Shown: positions 24,181 through 32,535 of the stretch, piece after piece | Numbering within the stretch: the stretch's first letter is position 1 | Layout: each line of letters opens with the position of its first letter | The notes under the pieces: model-generated | Seen by the model: only the letters and a program-made list of their open reading frames with translations | What the model was told of the DNA's origin: nothing | Database searches by the model: none | Translations under genes and position numbers: made by a program | Source of the DNA: Bacteroidales bacterium | Lineage (GTDB): Bacteria > Bacteroidota > Bacteroidia > Bacteroidales > UBA932 | Reading direction: 5' to 3' | NCBI GenBank assembly: GCA_016288055.1 | Contig: JAEEXZ010000001.1 | Span: 1 to 64,000 of the forward strand | DNA: 64,000 nucleotides

Positions 24181-26289
24181 ATGAAAAGAATCGTTTATGC
24201 GTTGGCGGTTTTACCGTTTGTCTTCTCCTGCGCAAAGCAGAATATGTTGGAAACGCAGCCGGCGGGAAGTTCCACTCGCCTGAATCCCTGGGCTTATATC
24301 CCGCAGGAAACAGTGCAGGGGAAGGGTGGTCCGGCGACCATTCAGGCGGAAATCCTTCTCCCGGAAGAGGATGCCGCCTCCAAGTCGCAGCTTGCCATGA
24401 ACGGCGCGGGGACCTTCGCCAGTGTGGTATGGACGGCCGGGGACAACTTCCGCCTGCTGGGCTTTACCAGCGGAGAAAGCTCCATGTCGTCCGGAATCTA
24501 CACTACCGCAAGCGGTGGAAGCAGTGCGGAATTCTCCACGACGTCCGGTCCGGATGCATCCAAGGCGAAGTTCTATGCCGTGTATCCAAATGCTGCGTAC
24601 GTGGCCTGGACTTCCTACAGCGGAAATGAGGCCGGGTTCCTGATGGGTATCAACTTCCCCGGGGAGCAGACGGCTACGGCCGGAAATGTGGCCGAAGGGG
24701 CGAACATTGCGTTTGCCCAGGCCGCTTCGGTGTCGGAGAGCCTGCATTTCAAGAATGTTGGTGCCGTGATCAAGTTCAACCTCTCCGGTGCTGCCGTCTC
24801 GGATGTCAAGAAGGTGATCTTCAAGGGATCCGACTATGTCTCCGGCTGTATGCTCGTAGAGCCGAACGGCACCGGCGGAGCAGACCTGGTTCCCTCCCTC
24901 TATTTCCCGTCGCATCCCCGTTCCCATGAGGTTTCGCTGGTGGGAGATTTCGTGGCCGGGACGGATTACTACATGGTGGTTGCCCCGTCTGTCCAGGATA
25001 CCTTCATGATGGTCTTTGAAAATGCAGACGGATCCCGTGAGATCAAGAAAATGTCTGGCCGGACGCTTACCCTGAACCAGGGCCGGATTACCGACTTCGG
25101 CACCATCGCCCTGGGAGACGAATTCCCCGTCAAGGAGACGCTCACCCCTTATATCGAGCACACGGAGAGCAAGTATGCTACCATTGCCGTCATTCCGGAC
25201 GGATATACTGCGCAAGAGATGGACCAGTACGAGATTGATGCCCAGTCCGGCATCGACGCCCTGTTCAATACGGAACCCTACAAGTCCTACAAAGGCTATT
25301 TCAATGTATGGATCCTGAAGGTGGCTTCGAACGAATCCGGGGCAAGAATCTCGGACGGAACGCCGGAAGAACGGGCTCGGGACTGTTTCTTTGAATCCAG
25401 CTGGGGAGGATCCAGCTATGACAGCATGAAGGCCAACTCAAACCGTGTGTTCGCTTTCGTGGAGAATAACTGTCCGGACATCGTGGACGGTGTTCACCAG
25501 ATTGAGGATGTCCCCATCCTTGTCATCATCAATGACGACCGCTATGGCGGTATCGCCTGGAACTATGGCAACGGACAGACCTACTGCATGGTTCCCCACT
25601 CCTATGACGGTGACGTTATAGGCTGGAACTATCCCAGCGTAGAGGCGGCCGGAGTAAACGCCGAGGAAGGGGATACGCATACGGTAACTGCCGCGGAGCG
25701 AACGGAACTGGGTTGGACGTCTGCGAAGGGTTATACCAACGCCGGCACCTGGCGCAACACGCTTGTGCACGAGTTCGGCGGTCACAGTATCGGCAAACTG
25801 TCGGACGAATACTGGTACAGCGACAGCGAACCTGCCGTCGACGCCATCGAAGAACATAGCTGGCCCATTCCCATGGGGTTGAACGTGTCGGCCAAGCCGG
25901 ACCAGAACCTCGTCCCCTGGCATGAACTGTTCGACTCTGCAATTCAAGCGGAAATGGCCACGAAGAGCCCTCTTTACGCGCAAAGAGTCAGTGTTTTCCA
26001 GGGTGCGGATGTGTCCATGTTCAACCGCTGGCGCAGTGAGAAGATCAGTTGCATGATTGACAACCGTTTCTATTTCTCCACCTGGCAGCGTTACATCATC
26101 GTGAACCGTATCATGACCCTTGCCGGACTTCCGTCCCTGACCGTTGACGAGTTCCTGGACAATGACGTTCCCACGGATCCCGTGCGCGACGAAGGCGGAT
26201 CTCCGGTCATGCGTCCTGCCGGCGTCAATACTGCAGCCGTCCCCGTTCACGAAGGAGGCATGCTCCCGCCGCCGGTGTACGTGCGATAA
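24181..26289 (+). CDS. M64 (IgA-peptidase-like) metalloprotease with fimbrillin-like N-terminal region
   Basis: ATG 24181 begins a lipoprotein signal (MKRIVYALAVLPFVFSCA); the frame has a GTG 9 bp earlier. In the 702-residue product the first 310 residues resemble a fimbrillin/Mfa-like beta-sandwich (FYAVYPNAAYVAW; LHFKNVGAVIKFNLSG). The M64 catalytic domain follows, beginning about residue 335. The zinc motif reads H530-E-F-G-G-H535, then GKLSDEY with D542 as likely third ligand; it has one residue more than canonical HEXXH. The likely role is proteolysis at the cell surface; the target is unknown. A strong terminator follows. Confidence 0.82.
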   Translation: MKRIVYALAVLPFVFSCAKQNMLETQPAGSSTRLNPWAYIPQETVQGKGGPATIQAEILLPEEDAASKSQLAMNGAGTFASVVWTAGDNFRLLGFTSGESSMSSGIYTTASGGSSAEFSTTSGPDASKAKFYAVYPNAAYVAWTSYSGNEAGFLMGINFPGEQTATAGNVAEGANIAFAQAASVSESLHFKNVGAVIKFNLSGAAVSDVKKVIFKGSDYVSGCMLVEPNGTGGADLVPSLYFPSHPRSHEVSLVGDFVAGTDYYMVVAPSVQDTFMMVFENADGSREIKKMSGRTLTLNQGRITDFGTIALGDEFPVKETLTPYIEHTESKYATIAVIPDGYTAQEMDQYEIDAQSGIDALFNTEPYKSYKGYFNVWILKVASNESGARISDGTPEERARDCFFESSWGGSSYDSMKANSNRVFAFVENNCPDIVDGVHQIEDVPILVIINDDRYGGIAWNYGNGQTYCMVPHSYDGDVIGWNYPSVEAAGVNAEEGDTHTVTAAERTELGWTSAKGYTNAGTWRNTLVHEFGGHSIGKLSDEYWYSDSEPAVDAIEEHSWPIPMGLNVSAKPDQNLVPWHELFDSAIQAEMATKSPLYAQRVSVFQGADVSMFNRWRSEKISCMIDNRFYFSTWQRYIIVNRIMTLAGLPSLTVDEFLDNDVPTDPVRDEGGSPVMRPAGVNTAAVPVHEGGMLPPPVYVR

Positions 26290-26293
26290 TAAC

Positions 26294-26330
26294 AAAAAAT
26301 AGAGTGACCGAACGGCCACTCTATTTTTTT
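26294..26330. terminator. Bidirectional rho-independent terminator
   Basis: A perfect 13-bp stem (26294-26306 with 26317-26330) flanked by A and T runs, between the convergent M64 and nagB genes. Confidence 0.9.
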
Positions 26331-26349
26331 ACTGTGTTTGCAGAGAGAA

Positions 26350-27144
26350 CTATTTGTTCTCGGCTGCTTCGACTGCCTTGAAGTAGCGGTAGCTGCTGAC
26401 TTTGACCTCGGAGATGGAGTTCTCGTCGCAGACGATGGTGCCGGCGGGATGGTTCTGCAGACCGCTGAGGGTGCAGTAGTGGGACATGGGGCCCTCTACG
26501 GCGTCCTTGATGGCGCGGGCCTTCTTGGAACCGAAGGCCAGGATGACCACTTCCTTGGCGCTGAGCACGGTGGCTACGCCAACGGTAAGTGCCTGGGCCG
26601 GAACGGCGGAAGGATCGTTGTCGAAGAAGCGGGCGTTCACTTCGCGGGTGTCCTGGGTGAGGGTGACCACACGGGTGCGGCTGCTCAGGGAGGAGAAGGG
26701 CTCGTTGAAGGCGATATGACCGTCCTCGCCTACGCCGCCGAGGAACAGGTCGAAGCCGCCGGCGTCCACGATGGCTTTCTCGTAGGCGGCGCACTCGGCC
26801 TCCACGTCCTTGGCATTGCCGTTGAGGATGTGGATGTTTTCCGGCTTCTCGTCAATCTGGTCGAACAGGTACTTGTGCATGAAGCTGTGGTAGCTCTCCG
26901 GATGGCTCTCCGGCAGACCTACGTACTCGTCCATATTGAAGGAAATCACGTTCTTGAAAGAGACCTCGCCGGCTTTGACCATGCGGATAAGCTCGGCGTA
27001 GGTGTCGATGGGCGTGGAACCCGTGCAGAGACCGATGACGAAGGGCTTGTCGGTCTTGGCGGCCTTCTCTTTGATGCGCTGTGCAATGTAATGGGCTGCC
27101 CACAGGGAGCCGGCCTTGGCATTGTCGCGGATGATAATTTTCAT
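26350..27144 (-). CDS. nagB: Glucosamine-6-phosphate deaminase
   Basis: The 264-residue enzyme turns glucosamine-6-phosphate into fructose-6-phosphate and ammonia in the cytoplasm. Motifs are complete: GLCTGSTPIDTY (phosphate binding, about 39-50), SFNMDEYVGL (catalytic Asp region) and GVGEDGHIAFNEP with the catalytic His (about 136-148). It follows the NagB-like/PIG-L fusion gene by 2 bp as the last gene of a three-gene operon. Its intact active site contrasts with the altered one of the fusion protein, so this copy is probably the working deaminase. Confidence 0.95.
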   Translation of the reverse strand: MKIIIRDNAKAGSLWAAHYIAQRIKEKAAKTDKPFVIGLCTGSTPIDTYAELIRMVKAGEVSFKNVISFNMDEYVGLPESHPESYHSFMHKYLFDQIDEKPENIHILNGNAKDVEAECAAYEKAIVDAGGFDLFLGGVGEDGHIAFNEPFSSLSSRTRVVTLTQDTREVNARFFDNDPSAVPAQALTVGVATVLSAKEVVILAFGSKKARAIKDAVEGPMSHYCTLSGLQNHPAGTIVCDENSISEVKVSSYRYFKAVEAAENK

Positions 27145-27146
27145 GA

Positions 27147-29075
27147 TTAGTAAAGTTTTAAGAATACTTCCATAGCCTGATATTCTGCCATGCCCAGTTC
27201 ATCGTAGAGCTTGGCGGTATTCTGGGTGCGCTCCTCGGCGCGCTGCCAGAACTCGCGGGGATCTTCGCCCGGGAACGGAACGATGTCTTTCTGGGAGAGG
27301 TGGCGGAAGATGGCGTGACGCTTCATCACGACTTCTTCCGGGCTCAGCGGAACGGCCATATCTACGCGGCCCAGTTCCCACTCCATCCAGGCGCCGCGGT
27401 ACAGCCAGACGTGGGTCTCTGCCATCCAGGGATTGTTGCCCTCTTCCTTGAGCTGCTCCATGGCTTCCAGGGCGGCCTCGGTGCACACGCGGTGTGTGCC
27501 GTGAGGGTCTGCCAGATCACCGGCCATGAAGATCATGTGGGGCTTGAGTTTCTTGATGAGGTCCTTGATGATATCAACATCGGCCTGGGTGCGCGGGTTC
27601 TTCTTGATGCCGCCACTCTCGTAGAAGGGCAGGTTCAGGAAGTGGACGTTGGTGTTGTCGTTGAGGCCGAAGCTGCGTACGGCACCGCGGGCTTCGCTGC
27701 GGCGGATGGCACCCTTCATTTCCAGCAGGGCGCGGGGCTCCGGCTGGCCGGGAACTTTGCTTTCGATGATTTTCTTCACCTCGTCGAACTTGTCGGCAAA
27801 GCCCAGCTGGAAGGCGCAGTCCATGTGCTGGAGCACAACATCGTCATGCACGGCGACGTTACCGGAGGTTTCGTAGGCGACGTGCACGTCATGCCCCTGC
27901 TTGGCCAGGCGGATGAAGGTGCCGCCCATGGAGATGACGTCGTCGTCCGGGTGCGGGGAGAAGATGAGGACAGTCTTGGGGAACGGCTTGGCGGAGACGG
28001 GACGGGTGCTGTCGTCGGCGTTGGGCTTGCCGCCCGGCCAGCCCGTGATGGTGTGCTGCAGGTCGTTGAAGACGTCGATGTTGATTTTATCGAAGGCCCC
28101 TACGGTCTCCAGCAGCTGGCTGAGGCCGTTGTTCAGGTAGTCTTTTTCGGAGAGTTTGAGAATGGGCTTGCCGGTCACCTGGCACAGCCACACCACGGCC
28201 TTGCGGACGAACTTGGGCGTCCAGTCGCAGGGGCCTACAAGCCAGGGAGCCTCGCTGCGGGTGAGCAGGCTGGCAGCGGTCTCGTCCACGTAGAAGGAGA
28301 CATTGTCGTGAGCCTGCAGCAGGGAAGCCGGGCAGTCTGCGCTTTCGGGTCCTTCGACGATGGCCTTTACGGCAGGAGCCTTGTCCTCGCCCCAGGCCAT
28401 GAGGATGATCTGCTTGGCGCTGAGCATGGTGCTGATGCCGATGGTGATAGCCTTGTCGGGGGTGGCGGAGATATCATGGTTGAAGTTGCCGGCCTGGCGC
28501 TTGCGGGAAGCGTAGGAGAGGCGTACCACGCGGGTGTGGGTCTTCTCGTTGGAGCCGGCTTCGTTGAAGCCTACCTGGCCCTGTTCGCCGATACCGATGA
28601 CCAGCAGGTCCACCCCGCGGGCAATCTTGTCATATTGGGCGCAGTACTCGGACAGCTTTTCCGGGGAAACGGAACCGTCCGGGATGTGGATGTTTTCCTT
28701 TTTGATGTCCACCAGGTCCAGCAGGGCCTTGTGAAGACGGTTGTTGCGGCTCTGGGCTTCCTTCTGGGAGGAAGGGTAGTACTCGTCGATGGAGACGATT
28801 TCCACGTTCTTGAAGGAAACGAGGCCGGCCTCATAGCGGCGGGCCAGCTCATTGTACAGGGAGATGGGGGTGGAACCCGTGGTGAGACCCAGGCGGAACA
28901 GACCGTCCTTGTGGGCGTTGATGGCTTCTACGATGACGTCTGCGATGGCGTAGGATGCCGGTCTTGATTCCGGATACACGTGCGCCCAGATCTTTTCGTA
29001 GGTGTGGAGGATGTCGGCGGGGAGATTCTTCTCGATGAGTCCGCCGTCATAAGGCAGTGTGAAATGCTTTCCCAT
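27147..29075 (-). CDS. NagB-like / PIG-L deacetylase fusion protein
   Basis: The 642-residue protein joins an N-terminal NagB-like domain (about 1-290) to a C-terminal PIG-L/LmbE deacetylase domain (about 370-620). This two-domain form is known in Bacteroidales. The deacetylase motif SPHPDDDVISMGGT and the later HGTHRVC block are intact. In the NagB-like domain the loop reads GIGEQGQVGFNEAG, with Q167 where active deaminases have the catalytic His, so the N-terminal half may sense amino-sugar phosphates rather than deaminate them. It lies 3 bp after the phosphodiesterase stop and 2 bp before nagB, suggesting turnover of amino sugars. Confidence 0.87.
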   Translation of the reverse strand: MGKHFTLPYDGGLIEKNLPADILHTYEKIWAHVYPESRPASYAIADVIVEAINAHKDGLFRLGLTTGSTPISLYNELARRYEAGLVSFKNVEIVSIDEYYPSSQKEAQSRNNRLHKALLDLVDIKKENIHIPDGSVSPEKLSEYCAQYDKIARGVDLLVIGIGEQGQVGFNEAGSNEKTHTRVVRLSYASRKRQAGNFNHDISATPDKAITIGISTMLSAKQIILMAWGEDKAPAVKAIVEGPESADCPASLLQAHDNVSFYVDETAASLLTRSEAPWLVGPCDWTPKFVRKAVVWLCQVTGKPILKLSEKDYLNNGLSQLLETVGAFDKINIDVFNDLQHTITGWPGGKPNADDSTRPVSAKPFPKTVLIFSPHPDDDVISMGGTFIRLAKQGHDVHVAYETSGNVAVHDDVVLQHMDCAFQLGFADKFDEVKKIIESKVPGQPEPRALLEMKGAIRRSEARGAVRSFGLNDNTNVHFLNLPFYESGGIKKNPRTQADVDIIKDLIKKLKPHMIFMAGDLADPHGTHRVCTEAALEAMEQLKEEGNNPWMAETHVWLYRGAWMEWELGRVDMAVPLSPEEVVMKRHAIFRHLSQKDIVPFPGEDPREFWQRAEERTQNTAKLYDELGMAEYQAMEVFLKLY

Positions 29076-29078
29076 AGG

Positions 29079-30296
29079 TTATTTAAGTATTTTGTGTATT
29101 CTTTCCAGTTTCCCGTCCGTCTGGGCGGGCTTGATCCCCAGCAGTTCGCACAGCAGGGGGTAGATGTCCACATTGTGGAAGGCCGACTGTTCCCCTTCGG
29201 TGAACGGGGCTTCGTAGCCGATCTTGAAGTCCGGGCCGATGGCGCGGAAAACCACCATCATGTCCAGTTCCTTGGGGCTGTATCCGTGCGCGCCTTTCTT
29301 GGTGCCGGGCTTCTCGGCGAACTGCCAGCCCAGATCCGGGGCGACGATGAGGTCTCCCAGGCGGGGGGAAGTGCCATAATTGAGTTCTTCGGGAACCTCG
29401 CCATGCTTCCATACGCTCAGGTGCTCTACCTGGGACAGTTTGTTGTACAGGCTGTCGGCATAGCCCTCTTTGGCGAAGATGCTGGTAGGGGAGGTGGCGA
29501 TGACGCGTTCCACCCATTCCTCGGGAATGACATCCCACCAGCGGATGAAACGCTCTGCGGAGACATCCTCCATGCCGTGGTCCGACAGGATGATGAGGTT
29601 AATCCGGTCTCCATGCGGAAGGGCCTTCAGGCGAAGGTACAGGGAGTTCATGAGGCTGTCCATGTATTCCACCATTCCCTGGGTTTCCGGGGAGACGGGG
29701 CCATAGACGTGTCCGTTATGGTCCGGCTCGTCGAAGTAGCCCATGACCAGGCGGGGACGCTCCTCTTCCGGCAGGCTGACGAGACGTACGATTTCATCGA
29801 CGCGCTCTTCGAAGTTCCAGTGCGGATCTTCGTCCCAGGCGCGGTAATATGTGGGATATTCGCCCAGGATGGGGATGTCGGAACCGACCCAGTAAACATT
29901 GCCGGTCTTGACGCCCTGGCGCTGGGCGGTGATCCAGATGGGTTCTCCGCCATAGTAGTGAGGGTCGTAGCGGCAGACCGAGTCTCCCATGGAGTAGGTG
30001 TACTCCCGTTCGGGCTCCCAGAAGCTGTTGTTCACAAGGCCGTGATGATCCGGGACAAGGCCCGTGGCCAGCGTATAGTGATTGGGGAAGGTGGATGCGG
30101 GGAAGGAAGGCTCCATCCGGGCCGATACGCCAACCGCGGCGAGCGAATCGAAAAATTCAGTATGGTAAAGGGTGGGATAATCCCAGCGGTTTCCGTCCAG
30201 GGAAATAACGACGGTATAATTGTCTCTGACAGGTTTGCAGGCGGCGCTGACTAACCACAGCAGGCCGAATAGCAGAAATAAACGAAAGTTCCGCAT
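29079..30296 (-). CDS. Ectonucleotide pyrophosphatase/phosphodiesterase family lipoprotein
   Basis: The 405-residue protein carries a lipoprotein-type signal (MRNFRLFLLFGLLWLVSAAC). It has the alkaline-phosphatase-superfamily core: VVISLDGNRWDY with a metal-binding Asp, and PSFPASTFPNHYTLATGL with the nucleophile Thr (about residue 66). Metal ligands appear in YFDEPDHNGH and LSDHGME, and near the C-terminus in GAHGY. It probably cleaves phosphodiester bonds of nucleotides or related substrates in the periplasm. It leads the operon with the NagB-like fusion and nagB and has a clear promoter box. Confidence 0.9.
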   Translation of the reverse strand: MRNFRLFLLFGLLWLVSAACKPVRDNYTVVISLDGNRWDYPTLYHTEFFDSLAAVGVSARMEPSFPASTFPNHYTLATGLVPDHHGLVNNSFWEPEREYTYSMGDSVCRYDPHYYGGEPIWITAQRQGVKTGNVYWVGSDIPILGEYPTYYRAWDEDPHWNFEERVDEIVRLVSLPEEERPRLVMGYFDEPDHNGHVYGPVSPETQGMVEYMDSLMNSLYLRLKALPHGDRINLIILSDHGMEDVSAERFIRWWDVIPEEWVERVIATSPTSIFAKEGYADSLYNKLSQVEHLSVWKHGEVPEELNYGTSPRLGDLIVAPDLGWQFAEKPGTKKGAHGYSPKELDMMVVFRAIGPDFKIGYEAPFTEGEQSAFHNVDIYPLLCELLGIKPAQTDGKLERIHKILK

Positions 30297-30316
30297 ATGT
30301 GCTTTGTAAAATCGTA

Positions 30317-30324
30317 CAAAGGTA
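30317..30324 (-). promoter_or_regulatory. -7 promoter box TACCTTTG for the phosphodiesterase-nagB operon
   Basis: Minus-strand TACCTTTG, 20 bp before the ATG at 30296, back to back with the promoter of the esterase gene. Confidence 0.65.
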
Positions 30325-30336
30325 ATAAAAAATGCC

Positions 30337-30344
30337 TACTTTTG
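30337..30344 (+). promoter_or_regulatory. -7 promoter box TACTTTTG for the esterase fusion gene
   Basis: TACTTTTG matches TAnnTTTG, 25 bp before the ATG at 30370. Confidence 0.6.
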
Positions 30345-30369
30345 CATCACAACTAATGACTATTTCTGC

Positions 30370-32427
30370 ATGAAACGCATTATCGCACTTGCCACTTTCT
30401 CCTTTCTGCTGCTGTCCTGCGGCCAGAATGTCGTCCGCAGCACTGGCGGTTCCCTTGCCCCCGACCAGGGTTGGCTTTTCCTTGAAAAAGGGGCCTACAC
30501 CCTTGCCACCCGTGTGGAAGCGGCGCCCGGTCCCGCCACCTTCGAACTGGTGAAGGACCTCTCGCTTATGGCCGACGAGCCGGAAGTCGTTTTCCGGGCC
30601 GATGTGGAGGTGGCCCCCGACAGCACCCTCGAGGTGGCTCTCGGCAAGCTCGACCCCGGCTTTTACCAGGTGCGCCTGCGGGACTCCGTGCGCTGGAATA
30701 TCGGCGTGCGTCCGGACGAGGTGGTGAGCCCCTCCGATGCCCCGGAAGACTTCGATGCGTTTTGGAGCTCCACGCTGGAGGAACTGTCCCAAGTGCCCCT
30801 GGAACCGGTCTATACGAAGATTCCCGAGTATTCCAATGAACTGCGTACCACTTACGAGGTGCGTTACGCCTCTCTGGACGGCGCGGTTTCCGGCGGCATC
30901 CTGTGCGTCCCCAATGCGCCCGGCAAATATCCCGTCGTCGTCAACTACATGGGCTACGGCGCGGAGCCTTTCTGCGAAGACCCCTCTTCCCATCCGGACA
31001 GAATCAACTATCTGGTGAGTGTCCGTGACCAGGGAATCTTCAAGGGGGACCAGTCCCGCTGGATAGACCGCGGCATCACCTCCCGTGAGACCTTCTACTA
31101 CCGGGGTGCCTTCTGCGACGTCAAGCGTGCCGTGGATTTTGTCGCGTCCCTCGAAAAGGCCGACACCACCCGTATCGTCGCCTGGGGAGAGAGCCAGGGC
31201 GGTGCCTTCACCTGCGTATCGGCCGCGCTGGACAGCCGCGTCAAGGCCATTTCGGCCGGCGTGCCCTTCCTGGGAGACTTCCGGGATTACGCCCGCATCG
31301 TGTGGTGGCCCGTGCATGAGGTCTTCGAGGAGGCGGACGCCATCGGCCTTCCCCGCGAGGAACTGCTGGAGATGCTGCGCTATTTTGACGTGAAGAATTT
31401 CGCTCCGCGCATCCATGTGCCCACCTTTATGGCCTTCGGCCTGCAGGACGAGACCTGCCCGCCGCACACCAACTTTGCCATCTACAACAACCTAGGTACG
31501 GGAGACAGGGAGTTCGTGTGCCTTCAGAACAGCGGCCACGGCATTTGGCGCTATCCCGAGTGGGAGGCCTGCCGGGAAACGTTCCTCGAGAAATTCATCG
31601 CAGCCGCAGAGCTTCCCCTGAGGGCGGGGTCTTACAACCTCCGCTTCGCCAACCTGGACAGAAACAGTGAAGAGAATAACTGGACGCTGCGGGAGCCCCG
31701 GCTCCTGCAGTCGTTCCTTGCCTGCGACATGGATCTTTGCGGCGTGCAGGAAATCGGCCTGGAGGAGCAGGAGTCCCTGCCCCGCGAGCTGGCGGCGAAG
31801 GGGCTGTCCTACGATGCCTTTTTCTTCGACCCTTATTCCGATGACGGAAAGGGAACCCGGGCCCACGGCCTTCTGTGGAAGAAGGACCGCTTTGCGCTCA
31901 AGGGAGAGCCGCACTTTTTCTGGCTCTCGAACCCGCCTGAGCTGCGCCAGTCAAACGATACCGTTCCTGCCTGGAAAGCGAATTACACGCGCGGCGGCTT
32001 CTGCCTTACCCTGCAGGAAAAGGGCGGACGTGAGGTTTTTGTTATGGTCACCCACGCTCCGCTGAACAAGGAGCAGCATGCGCAGAACGCCCACATCTAC
32101 GCCCAGATGGAGGCCCGCTTCAACCCCCGGGGCCTTCCCTCTTTCTTCCTGGGGGACTTCAATGCCAGCGAGGCCGATGCCTGCAGCGCCGTCCACCGTT
32201 CTCACTGGAAAGACGTCTTCCTGGCGCTTCCCGCCGGGAAGCGTACAGGCCCGGAGGGGACCTTCAATGCCTGGCAATGGGAGACGCCCTCGAAGGAACA
32301 TCGCATTGACTTTATTTATTATAGGGGAGAGGGCGTCGAACCGGTTTCCTATCGCTGCGACAATACCCTCTACGGGGGCTATCCCTCGGACCATTTCCCG
32401 ATTTACGCGGACTTTCTTCTCAGATAA
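30370..32427 (+). CDS. Acetylxylan-esterase-like / endonuclease-exonuclease-phosphatase fusion lipoprotein
   Basis: The 685-residue protein has a lipoprotein signal (MKRIIALATFSFLLLSCG) and two enzyme domains. Residues about 110-412 resemble acetylxylan esterase/cephalosporin-C deacetylase, with the triad S275 (GESQGG), D360 and H390. Residues about 418-685 are an endonuclease/exonuclease/phosphatase domain: YNLRFANLD, a metal-binding Glu in CGVQEIG, LGDFNAS, and YPSDHFPI near the end. Both active sites look intact. Joining a carbohydrate esterase to an EEP hydrolase is unusual, and both would be anchored outside the cytoplasm. The substrates are unknown. The gene is divergent from the amino-sugar operon. 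Confidence 0.82.
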   Translation: MKRIIALATFSFLLLSCGQNVVRSTGGSLAPDQGWLFLEKGAYTLATRVEAAPGPATFELVKDLSLMADEPEVVFRADVEVAPDSTLEVALGKLDPGFYQVRLRDSVRWNIGVRPDEVVSPSDAPEDFDAFWSSTLEELSQVPLEPVYTKIPEYSNELRTTYEVRYASLDGAVSGGILCVPNAPGKYPVVVNYMGYGAEPFCEDPSSHPDRINYLVSVRDQGIFKGDQSRWIDRGITSRETFYYRGAFCDVKRAVDFVASLEKADTTRIVAWGESQGGAFTCVSAALDSRVKAISAGVPFLGDFRDYARIVWWPVHEVFEEADAIGLPREELLEMLRYFDVKNFAPRIHVPTFMAFGLQDETCPPHTNFAIYNNLGTGDREFVCLQNSGHGIWRYPEWEACRETFLEKFIAAAELPLRAGSYNLRFANLDRNSEENNWTLREPRLLQSFLACDMDLCGVQEIGLEEQESLPRELAAKGLSYDAFFFDPYSDDGKGTRAHGLLWKKDRFALKGEPHFFWLSNPPELRQSNDTVPAWKANYTRGGFCLTLQEKGGREVFVMVTHAPLNKEQHAQNAHIYAQMEARFNPRGLPSFFLGDFNASEADACSAVHRSHWKDVFLALPAGKRTGPEGTFNAWQWETPSKEHRIDFIYYRGEGVEPVSYRCDNTLYGGYPSDHFPIYADFLLR

Positions 32428-32497
32428 TCATTTTCGGTAGCTTTTCTGTCAAGTCCAAAATTTTTAAAAAAAGTTTTGGAAAAAGGAATAATTGTTT

Positions 32498-32505
32498 TAC
32501 CTTTG
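32498..32505 (+). promoter_or_regulatory. Promoter with TTTG and TACCTTTG boxes
   Basis: TACCTTTG at 32498-32505 with TTTG at 32475-32478 about 19 bp upstream, a good full Bacteroidota promoter. The ATG lies 30 bp downstream. Confidence 0.72.
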
Positions 32506-32535
32506 CGGTGTACTATTAAACTAATACACACAGAC

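Noticed and set aside
27300-28967. 555-codon frame opposite the NagB/PIG-L fusion
   Set aside because: Antisense shadow with Gly/Val/Asp-rich low-information sequence.
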